DNA from: Halomonas getboli
GTDB lineage: Bacteria > Pseudomonadota > Gammaproteobacteria > Pseudomonadales > Halomonadaceae
Direction: 5' to 3'
Assembly: GCF_023094245.1 (NCBI RefSeq)
Contig: NZ_JALMEW010000002.1
Coordinates: 248,001-312,000, forward strand
Length of the DNA stretch: 64,000 bases
How positions within the stretch are numbered: position 1 is the stretch's first letter; each line of letters begins with the position of its first letter. Positions 32,010-41,802 of this stretch are shown piece by piece. Below the pieces are notes generated by a model. It was not told where the DNA came from, did not search any database, and saw only the letters and a program-made list of their open reading frames with translations. A program made the translations under genes and the position numbers.

Positions 32010-33233
32010 ATGAAGAAAGATCCCAACAAGGGCTATATCGCGCTGCTGGGCTGGAGCCTGAATGCCATCGAAGCCGCCGAGAACTTCGACCGACGCTATG
32101 TGGTGGTGGCCCCGGACTGGGCCGAGGAGTACTGCCAGCAGCACGACATCCCCTACCTCTCCTGGAACTTCGAGCGCCTGAACGACCGCTCGATGGAGAT
32201 CGCCGAGACGCTCAAGGAGATGGGCGTGAACGTGGCCATCCCGCTGTTCGAGGAAACCGTGGAATGGGCCGGCGCCATCAATTCGGTGCTGCTCGACAGC
32301 CCACGGCTATACGGCCAGTCGCTGCTGCTGCGCGACAAGGCGCTGATGAAGCGCCGCGCCCAGCTCGGCGGCATCCGCGTCGGCATCTTCGAGGAGGCCC
32401 ATGACAAGGACGATGTCATCCGCTTTCTCAAGCGCGTCAACCAGACCCTGCTCAAGCTCGACGGCGACCCCAACGACCCCATTCACCTCAAGGCCTTCGA
32501 CAAGGCCGGCTGCCTGGGCCATCGGGTGATCCGCACGCCGGACGAGGTCGACACCATTCCCGACGAGGAATTCCCGGTGCTGATGGAATCGCATCTGGAC
32601 GGCTGGGAATTCGCCGTGGAGGCCTGGATCCACGACGGCAAGATCGCCTTCCTCAACATCTCGGAATACGTGACCCTGGGCTATTCGGTGTTCGTGCCCG
32701 CCTCGCCGGAGCTCGAGCGCTATCGTCCCCAGATCACCGCCCAGATCGAGAAGCTGATCAAGGCCTTCGATATCTCCTTCGGCCTGATTCACCCCGAGTA
32801 CTTCGTCACCAGCGACGGCGAGATGTACTTCGGCGAGGTTGCCTACCGGCCGCCGGGCTTCAAGGTCTTCGAGCTGCTCGAACGGGTCTACGGCTTCAAT
32901 GCCTATCAGGCCAGCATGCTGGTCTTCGACCCCAAGACCACGGCCGAGGAAGTCGCCGCCTTCTTCCCCAAGGAGGTCGTCGATGCCGACGGCTACGCCG
33001 GCTGCTTTGGGGTCTATCCGCGCCTGCGCGTGGTCAGCCAGCTGGAGATTCCCGAGGAGGTCGAGGACGACGCCTACTTCGAATCTCACGAGCTGACGCC
33101 GCCGATGCAGGAGACCGTCACCAAGCGCACCGCCTTCGGCACCCACTGGGGCCTGGTGTACTTCAAGGGCGACGATCCCCATCGCATGCGCGACCTGCTC
33201 AAGCGTATGGAAGAACTTGATTTCTATGTCTGA
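32010..33233 (+). CDS. ATP-grasp family ligase-like protein
   Basis: 407 residues. Features of the ATP-grasp fold are visible: a central LLKLDGDPNDPIHLKAFDKA nucleotide-binding strand and loop near residue 148, FPVLMESHLDGWEFAVEAWI near 188, and the metal-binding strand FGEVAYRPPG near 275. ATP-grasp enzymes join a carboxylate to an amine or thiol through an acylphosphate. The substrate is unknown. The next gene starts 45 bases later and has a cysteine-peptidase-like C-terminal half, so the two probably act together. ATG follows GGAGGCATCCC. Confidence 0.8.
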   Translation: MKKDPNKGYIALLGWSLNAIEAAENFDRRYVVVAPDWAEEYCQQHDIPYLSWNFERLNDRSMEIAETLKEMGVNVAIPLFEETVEWAGAINSVLLDSPRLYGQSLLLRDKALMKRRAQLGGIRVGIFEEAHDKDDVIRFLKRVNQTLLKLDGDPNDPIHLKAFDKAGCLGHRVIRTPDEVDTIPDEEFPVLMESHLDGWEFAVEAWIHDGKIAFLNISEYVTLGYSVFVPASPELERYRPQITAQIEKLIKAFDISFGLIHPEYFVTSDGEMYFGEVAYRPPGFKVFELLERVYGFNAYQASMLVFDPKTTAEEVAAFFPKEVVDADGYAGCFGVYPRLRVVSQLEIPEEVEDDAYFESHELTPPMQETVTKRTAFGTHWGLVYFKGDDPHRMRDLLKRMEELDFYV

Positions 33234-33278
33234 TGGGGGCGTCATGGACGTCATCCCGCAGAATGACGAGGAGTCGGT

Positions 33279-35294
33279 GTGACCCATCCCCCCGCGCCAA
33301 CTGGCGACGACAAGCTGACAGGCCTGCTGGCCCGACTGGACGAGGCCACGACCCTGCTGGCCCAGGCCCGGGACTTCGCCAAGCCGGGCAAGCTGCCACG
33401 GGTACTCGACACGGCCCGCCGCGTGCTGCTGCAGGAGGGCGGCGCCGCGGCGGTCGAATCCCGCACCGCGGCCATGGAGGCCGCCGGGGTCTTCGAGGGC
33501 TCGGACTGGGCCACGCCCCAGTTCCTGGTGCCCTCGCTGACCACCCAGGCACTGAAGAGCGCCGATGCCAACACCGTGGTGATCGAGGCGCTCAGCGAGC
33601 TCAGGCTGCTGGCGGTGGCCAGGGGCGACGTCCGCCACGCGCTGATCTCGTCGGAGCAGGCCCACCACTACCTGACCCAGGTGATGGCCCTGAACCTGTG
33701 GCTGCTGTTCGGCGCGCCCAGCGAGGCCGAACGCGAAACCCAGGGCCGCCTGGCCGAGCTGCCGCGGCGGCTGTTCGCCCATCTGGCCCAGCGCATCGGC
33801 TACGAGCACATCATCGACCGACTGATCGGCGAGATCTGGCGCATCCTCCAGCAGCGCCCGATCCAGGTCGGTCCGGTCAAGCAGATGATCACCCAGATCG
33901 CCATCTGCCAGGCCGACCCGGCGATCGATCTGGGCATCAGCGGCCAGGGCGCCGACCGCCTGGTCAGTTCGCTGTTCGGCCCCACCCACGCCTGCCGCGA
34001 GGACCCGGGCCTCGAGGTCTATCGCCAGCGCCTGACCGGCATGGATCCCACCGCCCTGCAGGCCGAGGCCACCGGCTTCGCCCGGGCGATGCACGATACC
34101 GGCCTGGTCTCACCCTATCACCCGGTACTGCTGCGCCACCTGCTGGACAACGGCGACACCCTGATCGGCGACGCGCTGGGGCTCTCCTCGACCGGCCGCG
34201 ACTGCCTGCTGTGCTATCGAGAACTGGTGCATGCGCTGATCCGCGGCGGGCTTCACCCCGATACCGCCCAGGCCGTCTACGGCCTGGCGCTGACGCTCGA
34301 GCGCGGCATCCTCTACCAGCCACCGGTGGCGCCGGCGCTGTGGCGCCAGCTGGGTCTGGCCCTGTCGGACTGGTCTCAGGCGCGGCTCGATCTGGCCTTC
34401 GGCGCTGCCGTCTCGCCGCGGGCGCGGCTGCTGGAGGGCGTACTGTGCATGCTCGGCCTGCCGCTGGGCGTCGGCCAGGGCAACAATCCCACCTGCCAGT
34501 CGGCCCGGGCGCTGTCGATGTGGGCCTACAACGACCCGGACTACCTGCTGCAGATGGTGGCCTGGGCCGCCCGCGACGACGAGATCATCATGCACTTCGA
34601 GGGCCAGCCGATCTCATCGATGGCCAGCACCGGCGGCGTGGCCACCGAGCTGCCCATGGACCTGGACCCGGTATCGCTGATCGTGGTCCCGCATCTTGAC
34701 CGCATCTACGCCGAGATGGGCCGACGCTGCATCGGCCGCGAGGGCGATCCCCACCGCTGGGTCAATCCGGAGTTCCACGGCTGGTGGTCGGGGCGCGGCT
34801 TTCGCATCAACGTCGACGTGGCCAGCGGCCAGCTGGTCGATCTCGACGGCTTCCTGCGCCACTTCTATGCCAGCTATCACCCCGGCTACAACGGCAACCA
34901 GCCGATCATCCATCCGCAGCCGGCGGGCATCGCGGTCACCGACAGCGCCGCCCGTTTCATCGGCTGGCACGCCATCACCCTGCTGCGGGTCAGCCTCGAT
35001 CCCGGCGGCGAGACCCGCGTCTACTTCTACAACCCCAACAACGACAGCGGCCAGGACTGGGGCGACGGCGTGCGGGTCAGCACCGCCGGCCACGGCGAGC
35101 GCTTCGGCGAGGCCTCGCTGCCCTTCGAGCAGTTCGCCTCGCGGCTCTACATCTTCCACCACGACCCGCTCGAGCCCGGTGAGCCGGCGCGCATCGACCA
35201 GGCCGAGCTGGACCGGGTGATCGGCTACCTGCAGCGCAGCTGGGGCGCCGACCGCCTGCCGCCGGGCGGTCTGCAGGCCGAACCGGGCGGCTGA
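33279..35294 (+). CDS. Protein of unknown function with papain-like Cys-His-Asn arrangement
   Basis: 671 residues from a GTG start preceded by GAGGAG. I do not recognise the family. Residues 1-350 are mostly helical and may form a scaffold or binding region. The C-terminal half has GQGNNPTCQSARALSMW with C406, IGWHAITLLRV with H564 and VYFYNPNNDSG with N585. This Gln-Cys, His, Asn order with strand context resembles C1/C39-type cysteine peptidases or transglutaminase-fold enzymes, but that is inference from pattern only. It lies 45 bases after the ATP-grasp gene on the same strand, suggesting a ligase/peptidase or amidase pair. No signal peptide or membrane helix is seen. Confidence 0.7.
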   Translation: MTHPPAPTGDDKLTGLLARLDEATTLLAQARDFAKPGKLPRVLDTARRVLLQEGGAAAVESRTAAMEAAGVFEGSDWATPQFLVPSLTTQALKSADANTVVIEALSELRLLAVARGDVRHALISSEQAHHYLTQVMALNLWLLFGAPSEAERETQGRLAELPRRLFAHLAQRIGYEHIIDRLIGEIWRILQQRPIQVGPVKQMITQIAICQADPAIDLGISGQGADRLVSSLFGPTHACREDPGLEVYRQRLTGMDPTALQAEATGFARAMHDTGLVSPYHPVLLRHLLDNGDTLIGDALGLSSTGRDCLLCYRELVHALIRGGLHPDTAQAVYGLALTLERGILYQPPVAPALWRQLGLALSDWSQARLDLAFGAAVSPRARLLEGVLCMLGLPLGVGQGNNPTCQSARALSMWAYNDPDYLLQMVAWAARDDEIIMHFEGQPISSMASTGGVATELPMDLDPVSLIVVPHLDRIYAEMGRRCIGREGDPHRWVNPEFHGWWSGRGFRINVDVASGQLVDLDGFLRHFYASYHPGYNGNQPIIHPQPAGIAVTDSAARFIGWHAITLLRVSLDPGGETRVYFYNPNNDSGQDWGDGVRVSTAGHGERFGEASLPFEQFASRLYIFHHDPLEPGEPARIDQAELDRVIGYLQRSWGADRLPPGGLQAEPGG

Positions 35295-35318
35295 CCGGGC
35301 CGTCCGCTGTGGCATAAT
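35291..35318 (+). promoter_or_regulatory. Likely promoter of tlyA
   Basis: CTGACC and CATAAT are separated by 16 bases, overlapping the stop codon of the upstream gene and about 40 bases before the tlyA ATG. This suggests that tlyA can be transcribed independently. Confidence 0.45.
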
Positions 35319-35360
35319 GGCGGCCCTGCATTCCCCCTCTTCGACCGTCAGGACCGCCCC

Positions 35361-36116
35361 ATGCCACGCCTCGACCAGCTGCTCCTTCTGAAGGGACTGG
35401 CGCGCTCGCGCACCCGCGCCCAGCGCCTGATCCGCCACGGCCGCGTGAGCCTCACAGGCGGCGGCCGGGTGCTGACCAAGCCCGGCGAGAAGCTGCCCGA
35501 CACCACCGAGCTGAGCGTCGAGGACGACCCGGAGGAGCGCTACGTATCGCGCGCCGGGCTCAAGCTGGAGGCGGTGCTGGAGGCCCTGGCGCTGACGCTC
35601 GAGGGCCGCACGGTGCTCGACGTCGGCCAGTCCACCGGCGGCTTCAGCGACTGCGCGCTGCGCCACGGCGCGGCGCATGTGATCGGCGTCGAGGTCGGCC
35701 ACGACCAGCTCGCCGACGAGCTGCGCGACGAGCCGCGCCTGACCTGCCTGGAGGGGCTCAACGCCCGTGCCATGCGCAGCGACCCGCGTCTGGTCGCCGC
35801 GCTGGCCGAGCATCCGGCCGAGGTGGCGGTGATGGATGTGTCCTTCATCTCGCAGACGCTGATCCTGCCGGAACTCGGCGTCCTGCTGCCCGAAGGCGGC
35901 GAGCTGGTGTCGCTGGTCAAGCCGCAGTTCGAGGTCGGCCCCGAGGGCGTCAACGCCCGCGGGCTGGTCACGGACCCCGCACGCTATGCCGAGGTGGAGG
36001 CACGCATCCGCGAGGCCAGCGCGGACGCCGGCTTCGCCATCGAACACTGGCAGGAGAGCCCGATCCGCGGCGGCGACGGGAATAGAGAGTTCCTGCTCTA
36101 CGCCCGCCGGAGCTAA
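35361..36116 (+). CDS. tlyA: TlyA-family rRNA 2'-O-methyltransferase
   Basis: 251 residues. An N-terminal S4 RNA-binding domain (LLLLKGLARSRTRAQRLIRH, residues about 5-65) is followed by an FtsJ-like SAM domain with VLDVGQSTGGFSDCAL near 92, VAVMDVSFIS near 155 and SLVKPQFEVG near 193. The family methylates ribose in 16S and 23S rRNA in mycobacteria; in Gram-negative bacteria the target is less clear. Length is normal. Confidence 0.9.
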   Translation: MPRLDQLLLLKGLARSRTRAQRLIRHGRVSLTGGGRVLTKPGEKLPDTTELSVEDDPEERYVSRAGLKLEAVLEALALTLEGRTVLDVGQSTGGFSDCALRHGAAHVIGVEVGHDQLADELRDEPRLTCLEGLNARAMRSDPRLVAALAEHPAEVAVMDVSFISQTLILPELGVLLPEGGELVSLVKPQFEVGPEGVNARGLVTDPARYAEVEARIREASADAGFAIEHWQESPIRGGDGNREFLLYARRS

Positions 36117-36342
36117 CCGAAAAGTATCTGCGCTCGGCTATACGGCGTTAACAATCATCTCGAACGCGAGCCCGGTCAAAGTCCTCATTTACGGCTCGTA
36201 AACTCCGGCTTATGACTCGTGACATCCTGTCACTCGCTCTTCGAGCAGCGAAGCTGCCCAAATCGGCAATCCCTGCCGATTTGTCGTTGCTTTTTGCCTT
36301 GTCTAGCCTTCGCTCGAAGACTTTTCCGATACTGAAGGGGCT
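36117..36342. other. Intergenic gap between convergent tlyA and mscK-like genes
   Basis: 226 bases with no gene. It contains several short inverted repeats, including CTTCG-CGAAG near 36240 and the hairpin annotated at 36260. Nothing else is recognised. Confidence 0.5.
36260..36295 (+). terminator. Probable terminator downstream of tlyA
   Basis: The inverted repeat AAATCGGCA-ATCCC-TGCCGATTT is followed by GTCGTTGCTTTTT on the plus strand. The T-run is eight bases away from the stem, so the call is moderate. Confidence 0.45.
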
Positions 36343-39300
36343 TTAGCGCCCGGCGTCGCCTCCGCCGTCTCCCGCCTCCAGCTCGCCCGGATCGCCGTTC
36401 GCGCCGGGCGGCGGATGGGCGGGCGCCTCGCCCGAGCCGCGGCTCGGCACCCGCGCCTCGCGGCCCCGGTCGTCGCGCAGCCACACGTCCATCTGATTGA
36501 AGGCGATCTCCAGGCCGTGCTCGGCGAACAGCTCGCCGACCCGGCCGTTGATCTCGTCGGTGGCCAGCAGCCGGTCGCCCAGGCTGTTGACGAAGATGCG
36601 CAGCTCGAACTCCAGGCTGCTTTCGCCGTAGCGCATGAACAGCACCTGGGGCTCGGGGTCGGCCAGCACCCGGGCGTTCTCCTCGGCGACCCGGTGCAGC
36701 AGCCGCTGCACCAGTCGATGATCGGAACCGTAGGCCACCCCGTAGGTCAGGATCACCCGGGTGATGCTGTCCGACAGCGACCAGTTGATCAGCTGGTCGG
36801 TGACGAACGTCTTGTTGGGAATGATGATCTCCTTGCGATCGAAGTCGGTCACCGTGGTGGCGCGGATGCGGATGCGGTTGACCGTGCCGGTGAGGTTGCC
36901 CAGCGTGATGGTGTCACCGATGCGCACCGGACGCTCGAACAGGATGATCAGCCCCGAGATGAAGTTGGCGAAGATCTCCTGCAGCCCGAAGCCGAGACCC
37001 ACGCCGAGGGCCGCCACCAGCCACTGCAGCTTGCTCCAAGAGACCCCGAGCGTGCCCAGCGCCCAGACCACGCCGGTACCGATGATCACGTAGGACAGCA
37101 GCGAGCTGATCGCGTAGGCGCTGCCCTGCTTGAGCTCCAGGCGCGACAGCACCATCACCTCCAGGAGCCCCGGCAGGTTGCGCGCCATGATCAGCGTCAG
37201 CGCCACCACCAGCAGCGCCACGCAGAGGTCGGCCACCGAGATCGAGGTGCCCACCAGCTCACCGCCCTGCTGGCCCTCGCCGCCGAGAATCATCACCTGC
37301 TCGAGATAGCCGAACACCGTCAGCAGGTCGGCCCACACCAGGTAGAGGATGACCAGGAAGCCCAGCATCAGGATCAGCTTGGACAGGCGCAGCGACTGCT
37401 GGTTGACCTGCTGCATGTCCAGCGGCGGCTCCTCGACGACCTCGACGCCGTGCTCGCCGTTCTCGGCCTCATGAGCCAGCGCCCGGCGCCGGGCCAGCGC
37501 CCGCCGATAGGCCAGCCGCCGCGCCGCCACGGCCAGCCCGCGCACCACCGCCGCCTCGACCAGGATCCAGATGCCCAGCAGGTCCAGGGTGATCACGAAC
37601 CGCCCCACCAGGCTGAGCGCGGTGTAGGCATAGCCGAAGATCACCAGCCCGCCCAGCACCAGGGGCACCATCGCCATCGCCAGGCCCAGCAGCAGGCGGA
37701 ACAGCTTGACGCCGAAGAACGGCGTATGGGCCAGAATCAGCCGCGCCAGCGCCAGGCTCATGCCTACCAGACCGACCAGCAGCAGCAGCAGCGCCAGCGG
37801 GCGCTGGGTCAGGTCGATGTCGACGTCGCGGGCCTGGGTGCCCACGAACAGCACCGGCACAAGCGCCAGCCCCAGCCACCACAGCCAGCGGCGCAGCCGC
37901 GCCACATAGCCGCTCGGCCAGTGAAAATGGTGGATGGCCACGCCGTCGGACACCAGCAGCCGTCGCATCCAGGCGATCATCGCCCAGGCCAGGGCCAGAT
38001 AAAGCAGCGCCGAGCCAATGCTGACCGCCAGCCCGACGCCCCCGAAGATCATCGCCAGCGCCACCGCCACCAGGCACAGCGGCCCCGGCAGCGCCAGCAG
38101 CGCCTCCAGCGCGATGGCCTGTGGCGTATGACCCTGGCTGTCCTGGCGCAGATGCCCGATCTCGTCGTGCAGACGCGCCAGATGGCGGGACAGCGGCCGG
38201 CGCAGCGCCAGCAGCACGCCGGCGAGCAGCAGCACCGGCGAGGCCAGCAGCGCCCCGGCATCGGGCCAACGCCAATGGACCGGCAGGGCGCGACGCCACT
38301 CCCCCTCGCCCCATTCAACGCTCAGATGGCTCGGCAAGCGGGTCAGCCAGCTCAGGTCCAGCGGGCGGGCGTTGGCGATCCAGAACAGCTGCTCGTCGAT
38401 GGTGCCGCGCAGCTCGCGGCTGGTCTCGACCAGCTGCTGCTGGTTGAGCTGCAGCTCGATGGCCGCGGTCAATAACTCGCCGTAGGTCGGCTCGAGCCGG
38501 TCAAGCAGCTCTCGCCGGGCGCGCAGCAGCTGCACCAGGGACTCGCTGACGGCCTCGGAGGCTTGAGCGCCGGCCTCCTCGAGGCGCCGATCGGCCTGCT
38601 GTTCGGGATCCTGCAGGCGCTCGCGCTGACGGGCGAGCTCGAACTGCTTCAGCCGCAGGTCGGCGATTTCCTCCTTGAGACCATCGGTGGACTCGATGCT
38701 CGGCAGGGCGCGGCGCTGTTCGCGCAGAATCCGCGACAGCAGCGGGCTGCCGCGGATCGCCTCGATATGCTCGGACAGTCCGCGCTGCAGCTGACGCACC
38801 CGCTCGAGCTGACGCCGCGCCTCCTGGCCCTGACGCTCCAGTTCGTTGGCCCGACTGGTCGCCCGCAGCAGCTCGAGGCTCATGTCGCGATTGGCCTGAC
38901 GCGCTTCCAGGATCTGGGGATGCTTGGCCACGCCCTCCGGCTCGTCCCCGACGGCCTCGGCGACGGCCTGCTCCGACTGCTCGCGGCGACGCTGCTCGAG
39001 CGAGGCCTGCAGCGCCTGAACACGCGCTTCGAGCCGCGCCACCCGCAGCTTGTAGAGGTCACGCTGCTGCTGGGCCAGCTCCCGAAAGCGCGAATTGGTG
39101 GCCAGCTCGCGCCGATGCAGCGCCAATCGTCGCTCGGCCAGCGCCCGCGCCACGAGATGCTGTATCCGCTGCGGGGCATCCTTCGCCGCCTCGCGGGCCG
39201 ACAGCGCTTCGAGGGCGCGTCGATGTTCTTCCATCGCCGCGGAGGCTTCGCTGATTCCCTGCTGGGCACGCTCGGGTAGCGTCTGAGTGCCGAGCAGCCG

Positions 39301-39771
39301 GGTCTCCACCTCGGCGAGGCGATCCTGGGCTTCCTCGAGGTCATCGGTGGCCGTCTCCAGGCGCGCGGTCAGGGTATCGAAGTCCAGCCCCGCCAGCGCC
39401 TCCTGATCCGGCACTTCCCGCGGCGTGTCCTGCAGGCTCGCCAGCGACTCCCGCGCCTGGTTCAATGCCTGGGGCGCCTGCTCGGCGCGCTTCTCCAGGT
39501 CGGCCAGCTGTGCCTCGACGTCGTCCAGGGCCTCGAGCCCGGCGATCGCCGACTGCAGGGCATCGATCGCCTGCTGCGCCGCAGCATCGGCGGTCTTGCC
39601 CTCTTCAGGACGAAGCGAGGCGAGCCGCTCCTCGAGGTCGGCACGTTCGGGAAGCTCGTCGGTCTGGGCAGCGACCGGGATCGCCGCCGACAGCGTCAAC
39701 AGCGCGAGCAGGCAGCAAAGAATGTGAAAGCGGACGAGCCGCCGACAGCGCGGAAAAGCGATCACTGGCAC
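36343..39771 (-). CDS. MscK/KefA-type mechanosensitive channel
   Basis: 1142 residues, the size of MscK/YbdG-like multi-helix channels. A signal peptide (residues 1-35, ending PVAAQ) is followed by a long periplasmic region of coiled-coil helices (about 40-480), then about ten membrane helices. The MscS pore and beta domain follow near residues 900-1090: LGVGLGFGLQEIFANFISG and GDTITLGNLTGTV. The C-terminus is Pro/Gly-rich. These channels release solutes at hypo-osmotic shock, a clear need for a halophile. It is divergent from pldA across 148 bases. Confidence 0.9.
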   Translation of the reverse strand: MPVIAFPRCRRLVRFHILCCLLALLTLSAAIPVAAQTDELPERADLEERLASLRPEEGKTADAAAQQAIDALQSAIAGLEALDDVEAQLADLEKRAEQAPQALNQARESLASLQDTPREVPDQEALAGLDFDTLTARLETATDDLEEAQDRLAEVETRLLGTQTLPERAQQGISEASAAMEEHRRALEALSAREAAKDAPQRIQHLVARALAERRLALHRRELATNSRFRELAQQQRDLYKLRVARLEARVQALQASLEQRRREQSEQAVAEAVGDEPEGVAKHPQILEARQANRDMSLELLRATSRANELERQGQEARRQLERVRQLQRGLSEHIEAIRGSPLLSRILREQRRALPSIESTDGLKEEIADLRLKQFELARQRERLQDPEQQADRRLEEAGAQASEAVSESLVQLLRARRELLDRLEPTYGELLTAAIELQLNQQQLVETSRELRGTIDEQLFWIANARPLDLSWLTRLPSHLSVEWGEGEWRRALPVHWRWPDAGALLASPVLLLAGVLLALRRPLSRHLARLHDEIGHLRQDSQGHTPQAIALEALLALPGPLCLVAVALAMIFGGVGLAVSIGSALLYLALAWAMIAWMRRLLVSDGVAIHHFHWPSGYVARLRRWLWWLGLALVPVLFVGTQARDVDIDLTQRPLALLLLLVGLVGMSLALARLILAHTPFFGVKLFRLLLGLAMAMVPLVLGGLVIFGYAYTALSLVGRFVITLDLLGIWILVEAAVVRGLAVAARRLAYRRALARRRALAHEAENGEHGVEVVEEPPLDMQQVNQQSLRLSKLILMLGFLVILYLVWADLLTVFGYLEQVMILGGEGQQGGELVGTSISVADLCVALLVVALTLIMARNLPGLLEVMVLSRLELKQGSAYAISSLLSYVIIGTGVVWALGTLGVSWSKLQWLVAALGVGLGFGLQEIFANFISGLIILFERPVRIGDTITLGNLTGTVNRIRIRATTVTDFDRKEIIIPNKTFVTDQLINWSLSDSITRVILTYGVAYGSDHRLVQRLLHRVAEENARVLADPEPQVLFMRYGESSLEFELRIFVNSLGDRLLATDEINGRVGELFAEHGLEIAFNQMDVWLRDDRGREARVPSRGSGEAPAHPPPGANGDPGELEAGDGGGDAGR

Positions 39772-39919
39772 CTCGACAAGGCGAACTCATGGGCGTGTCA
39801 GCGGATTGTCGTCGTCTCGGGGCGGCAAGACAATCGGCCGGCGGGCGATGACTGGCCGTTGACTTGCCCAGCGGGCATGATAGAAGAACGCTTCCACCTA
39901 GACAGGGTAGCCGCTCCCC

Positions 39920-40996
39920 ATGGCTCCACGCTTTATCGTCCCCTTGACCGCCGCCGTGCTGAGCGCCGGCCTGGCCGGTCAGGCACAGGCCCAGACACAG
40001 GCTCCGCTCGACGATGCCGAACGCCAGGCCATTCGCGACCGCATCCAGTCCCTGCAGGACGAGATCGGCGAGCTGCGCGCGCGCCTGACCCGGACGGCCG
40101 ACGTCGAGGACGCCGCGCCGGCAGGCGCCGAACCGACCGACGACACCACGCCCACGGAGGAAGCCACGAATTCGCCGCAGCTCGGTGCCTCGGTGGCCGA
40201 GCGGCGCCTGCTGGAAGAGGAATCCGCCGGCAATCCGTTCGCGATCACCGCCCACCATCGCAACTATCTGTTGCCGTTCAGCTATAGCCGCTCTCCCAAC
40301 CAGGAGACCTTCAACGAGATCGACCACGGCGCCAGCCCCGATCGGATGGAGGTGAAGTTCCAGTTCAGCGCCAAGTTCAAGCTCGCCGAGGACCTGGTCT
40401 TCAATCGCGGCGATCTCTACTTTGCCTACACCCAGCGCAGCTGGTGGCAGGCCTACAATTCCGATGCCTCCTCGCCCTTCCGCGAGACCAACTACGAGCC
40501 GGAGGTCTTCGTCGACTTCGACAACGACTGGACGCTGGCCGGCTGGACCAATATCGACAATCGGCTCTCGCTCAATCACCAGTCCAACGGCCGCTCGGGC
40601 GACCTGTCGCGCAGCTGGAACCGCCTGATCCTGACCAGCACCTTCATCAACGATGACTGGGCGATCTCGATGTCGCCCTACTGGCGCCTGCCGGAAACCG
40701 AAGGTCAGGACGACAACCCCGACATTCACAAGTACATGGGGTACGCCGACGTCACCGTGGCCCGGAAGCTGTTCGATGACCAGGAAGCCAGCCTGCTGTG
40801 GCGCGGCAACCCCGACAGCGGACACATGGGCGCCCAGCTCGACTATTCCTGGCCGCTGTTCGGCAAGATCCGCGGCCATGTCCAGTTCTACCAGGGCTAC
40901 GGCGAGAGCCTGATCGACTACGACCGCAGCACGCAGCGCCTGAGCCTCGGCTTCAGCCTCAACCCGCTGTTTTCCACCGGTACCTTCTCGCAGTGA
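39920..40996 (+). CDS. pldA: Outer-membrane phospholipase A
   Basis: 358 residues with a signal peptide (residues 1-24) and a short coiled coil near 30-60. The OMPLA beta-barrel follows. The catalytic His-Ser pair is in LNHQSNGRSGDLSRSWNR near residue 217, with the Asn partner expected upstream in the barrel. It hydrolyses phospholipids that reach the outer leaflet. YRGQ-like Gly/Tyr-rich strands and a final aromatic-ending strand fit barrel assembly. Single gene. Confidence 0.9.
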   Translation: MAPRFIVPLTAAVLSAGLAGQAQAQTQAPLDDAERQAIRDRIQSLQDEIGELRARLTRTADVEDAAPAGAEPTDDTTPTEEATNSPQLGASVAERRLLEEESAGNPFAITAHHRNYLLPFSYSRSPNQETFNEIDHGASPDRMEVKFQFSAKFKLAEDLVFNRGDLYFAYTQRSWWQAYNSDASSPFRETNYEPEVFVDFDNDWTLAGWTNIDNRLSLNHQSNGRSGDLSRSWNRLILTSTFINDDWAISMSPYWRLPETEGQDDNPDIHKYMGYADVTVARKLFDDQEASLLWRGNPDSGHMGAQLDYSWPLFGKIRGHVQFYQGYGESLIDYDRSTQRLSLGFSLNPLFSTGTFSQ

Positions 40997-41071
40997 TCTG
41001 CCGCAGATCATGACGCTCCGCGGAGACGACTGCTATGCTGGGCCTGTCACGCACCGTCAGAGGATGACCCG

Positions 41072-41404
41072 ATGACCGATCACACCTCCCGTACCCGTGA
41101 GTCCACCGAACAGCTCAAGGAAGATCTGCAGCACCTCTCGCAGACCGTCGAAGAGCTGGTCAACGCCACCGCCGACGACTCCCGCCACAACATCAAGGAG
41201 CTGCGCGAGCGCGCAGAGAAGCGCCTCAGCGAGACCCGCGCCCGGCTCGAGGCTCGCGGCGAACGCGCCTACCGCGACGCGCGCGAGAGCGTGACCCAGC
41301 AGGCCGACGCCTGCGACCGCTACGTCCGCGACAATCCCTGGACCAGCATCGGCATCGGCGCCGCCGTCGGCGTGGTCGTCGGCATGCTGATCGGGCGGCG
41401 CTGA
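41072..41404 (+). CDS. DUF883 (YqjD/ElaB-like) inner-membrane-anchored protein
   Basis: 110 residues: a charged helical coiled coil (residues 1-85) and one C-terminal membrane helix with a glycine-zipper sequence (GIGAAVGVVVGMLIG). E. coli YqjD and ElaB of this family bind stationary-phase ribosomes at the membrane. It overlaps the next gene by one base, and together with it and a third gene reproduces the yqjD-yqjE-yqjK order. Confidence 0.88.
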   Translation: MTDHTSRTRESTEQLKEDLQHLSQTVEELVNATADDSRHNIKELRERAEKRLSETRARLEARGERAYRDARESVTQQADACDRYVRDNPWTSIGIGAAVGVVVGMLIGRR

Positions 41405-41799
41405 TGTCGGAGAGCCAGGGACCGGCTCAGCGGCTGTTTGGCGCCGGCAAGCGGCTGCTGGGCAGCCTGCTTGCCACCGGCGAGACGCGTCTGCGCCTCG
41501 CCGTGCTGGAACTCGAGGAGGAGCGCGCGCGGCTCATCACCCTGCTGCTGCTGGCCGGCATCAGCCTGCTGCTGCTTCTGCTGGGGCTCGGCGCGCTGAC
41601 CACCCTGATCATCGTTGCCTTCTGGGACAGCTATCGGCTGGCCGCCATCGGCGGCTGTGCCGCGGTGCTGCTGATCGGCGGCCTGGGGCTGGCGGGCTGG
41701 GTGTTGCACCTGGCCCGGCGCCGCACCCTGCTGGTCGACACCCTCAAGCATCTGGCGCTGGACCGCGAGCTGATGGAGACCCGAAGCGAGGAGCGCTGA
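41404..41799 (+). CDS. YqjE-like membrane protein (phage holin family superfamily)
   Basis: 131 residues with two membrane helices (about 40-62 and 72-95) between charged ends. This length and position after a YqjD homologue are typical of YqjE. The biochemical role is unknown. Translation is coupled with the upstream gene through a one-base overlap. Confidence 0.85.
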   Translation: MSESQGPAQRLFGAGKRLLGSLLATGETRLRLAVLELEEERARLITLLLLAGISLLLLLLGLGALTTLIIVAFWDSYRLAAIGGCAAVLLIGGLGLAGWVLHLARRRTLLVDTLKHLALDRELMETRSEER

Positions 41800-41802
41800 C
41801 CG

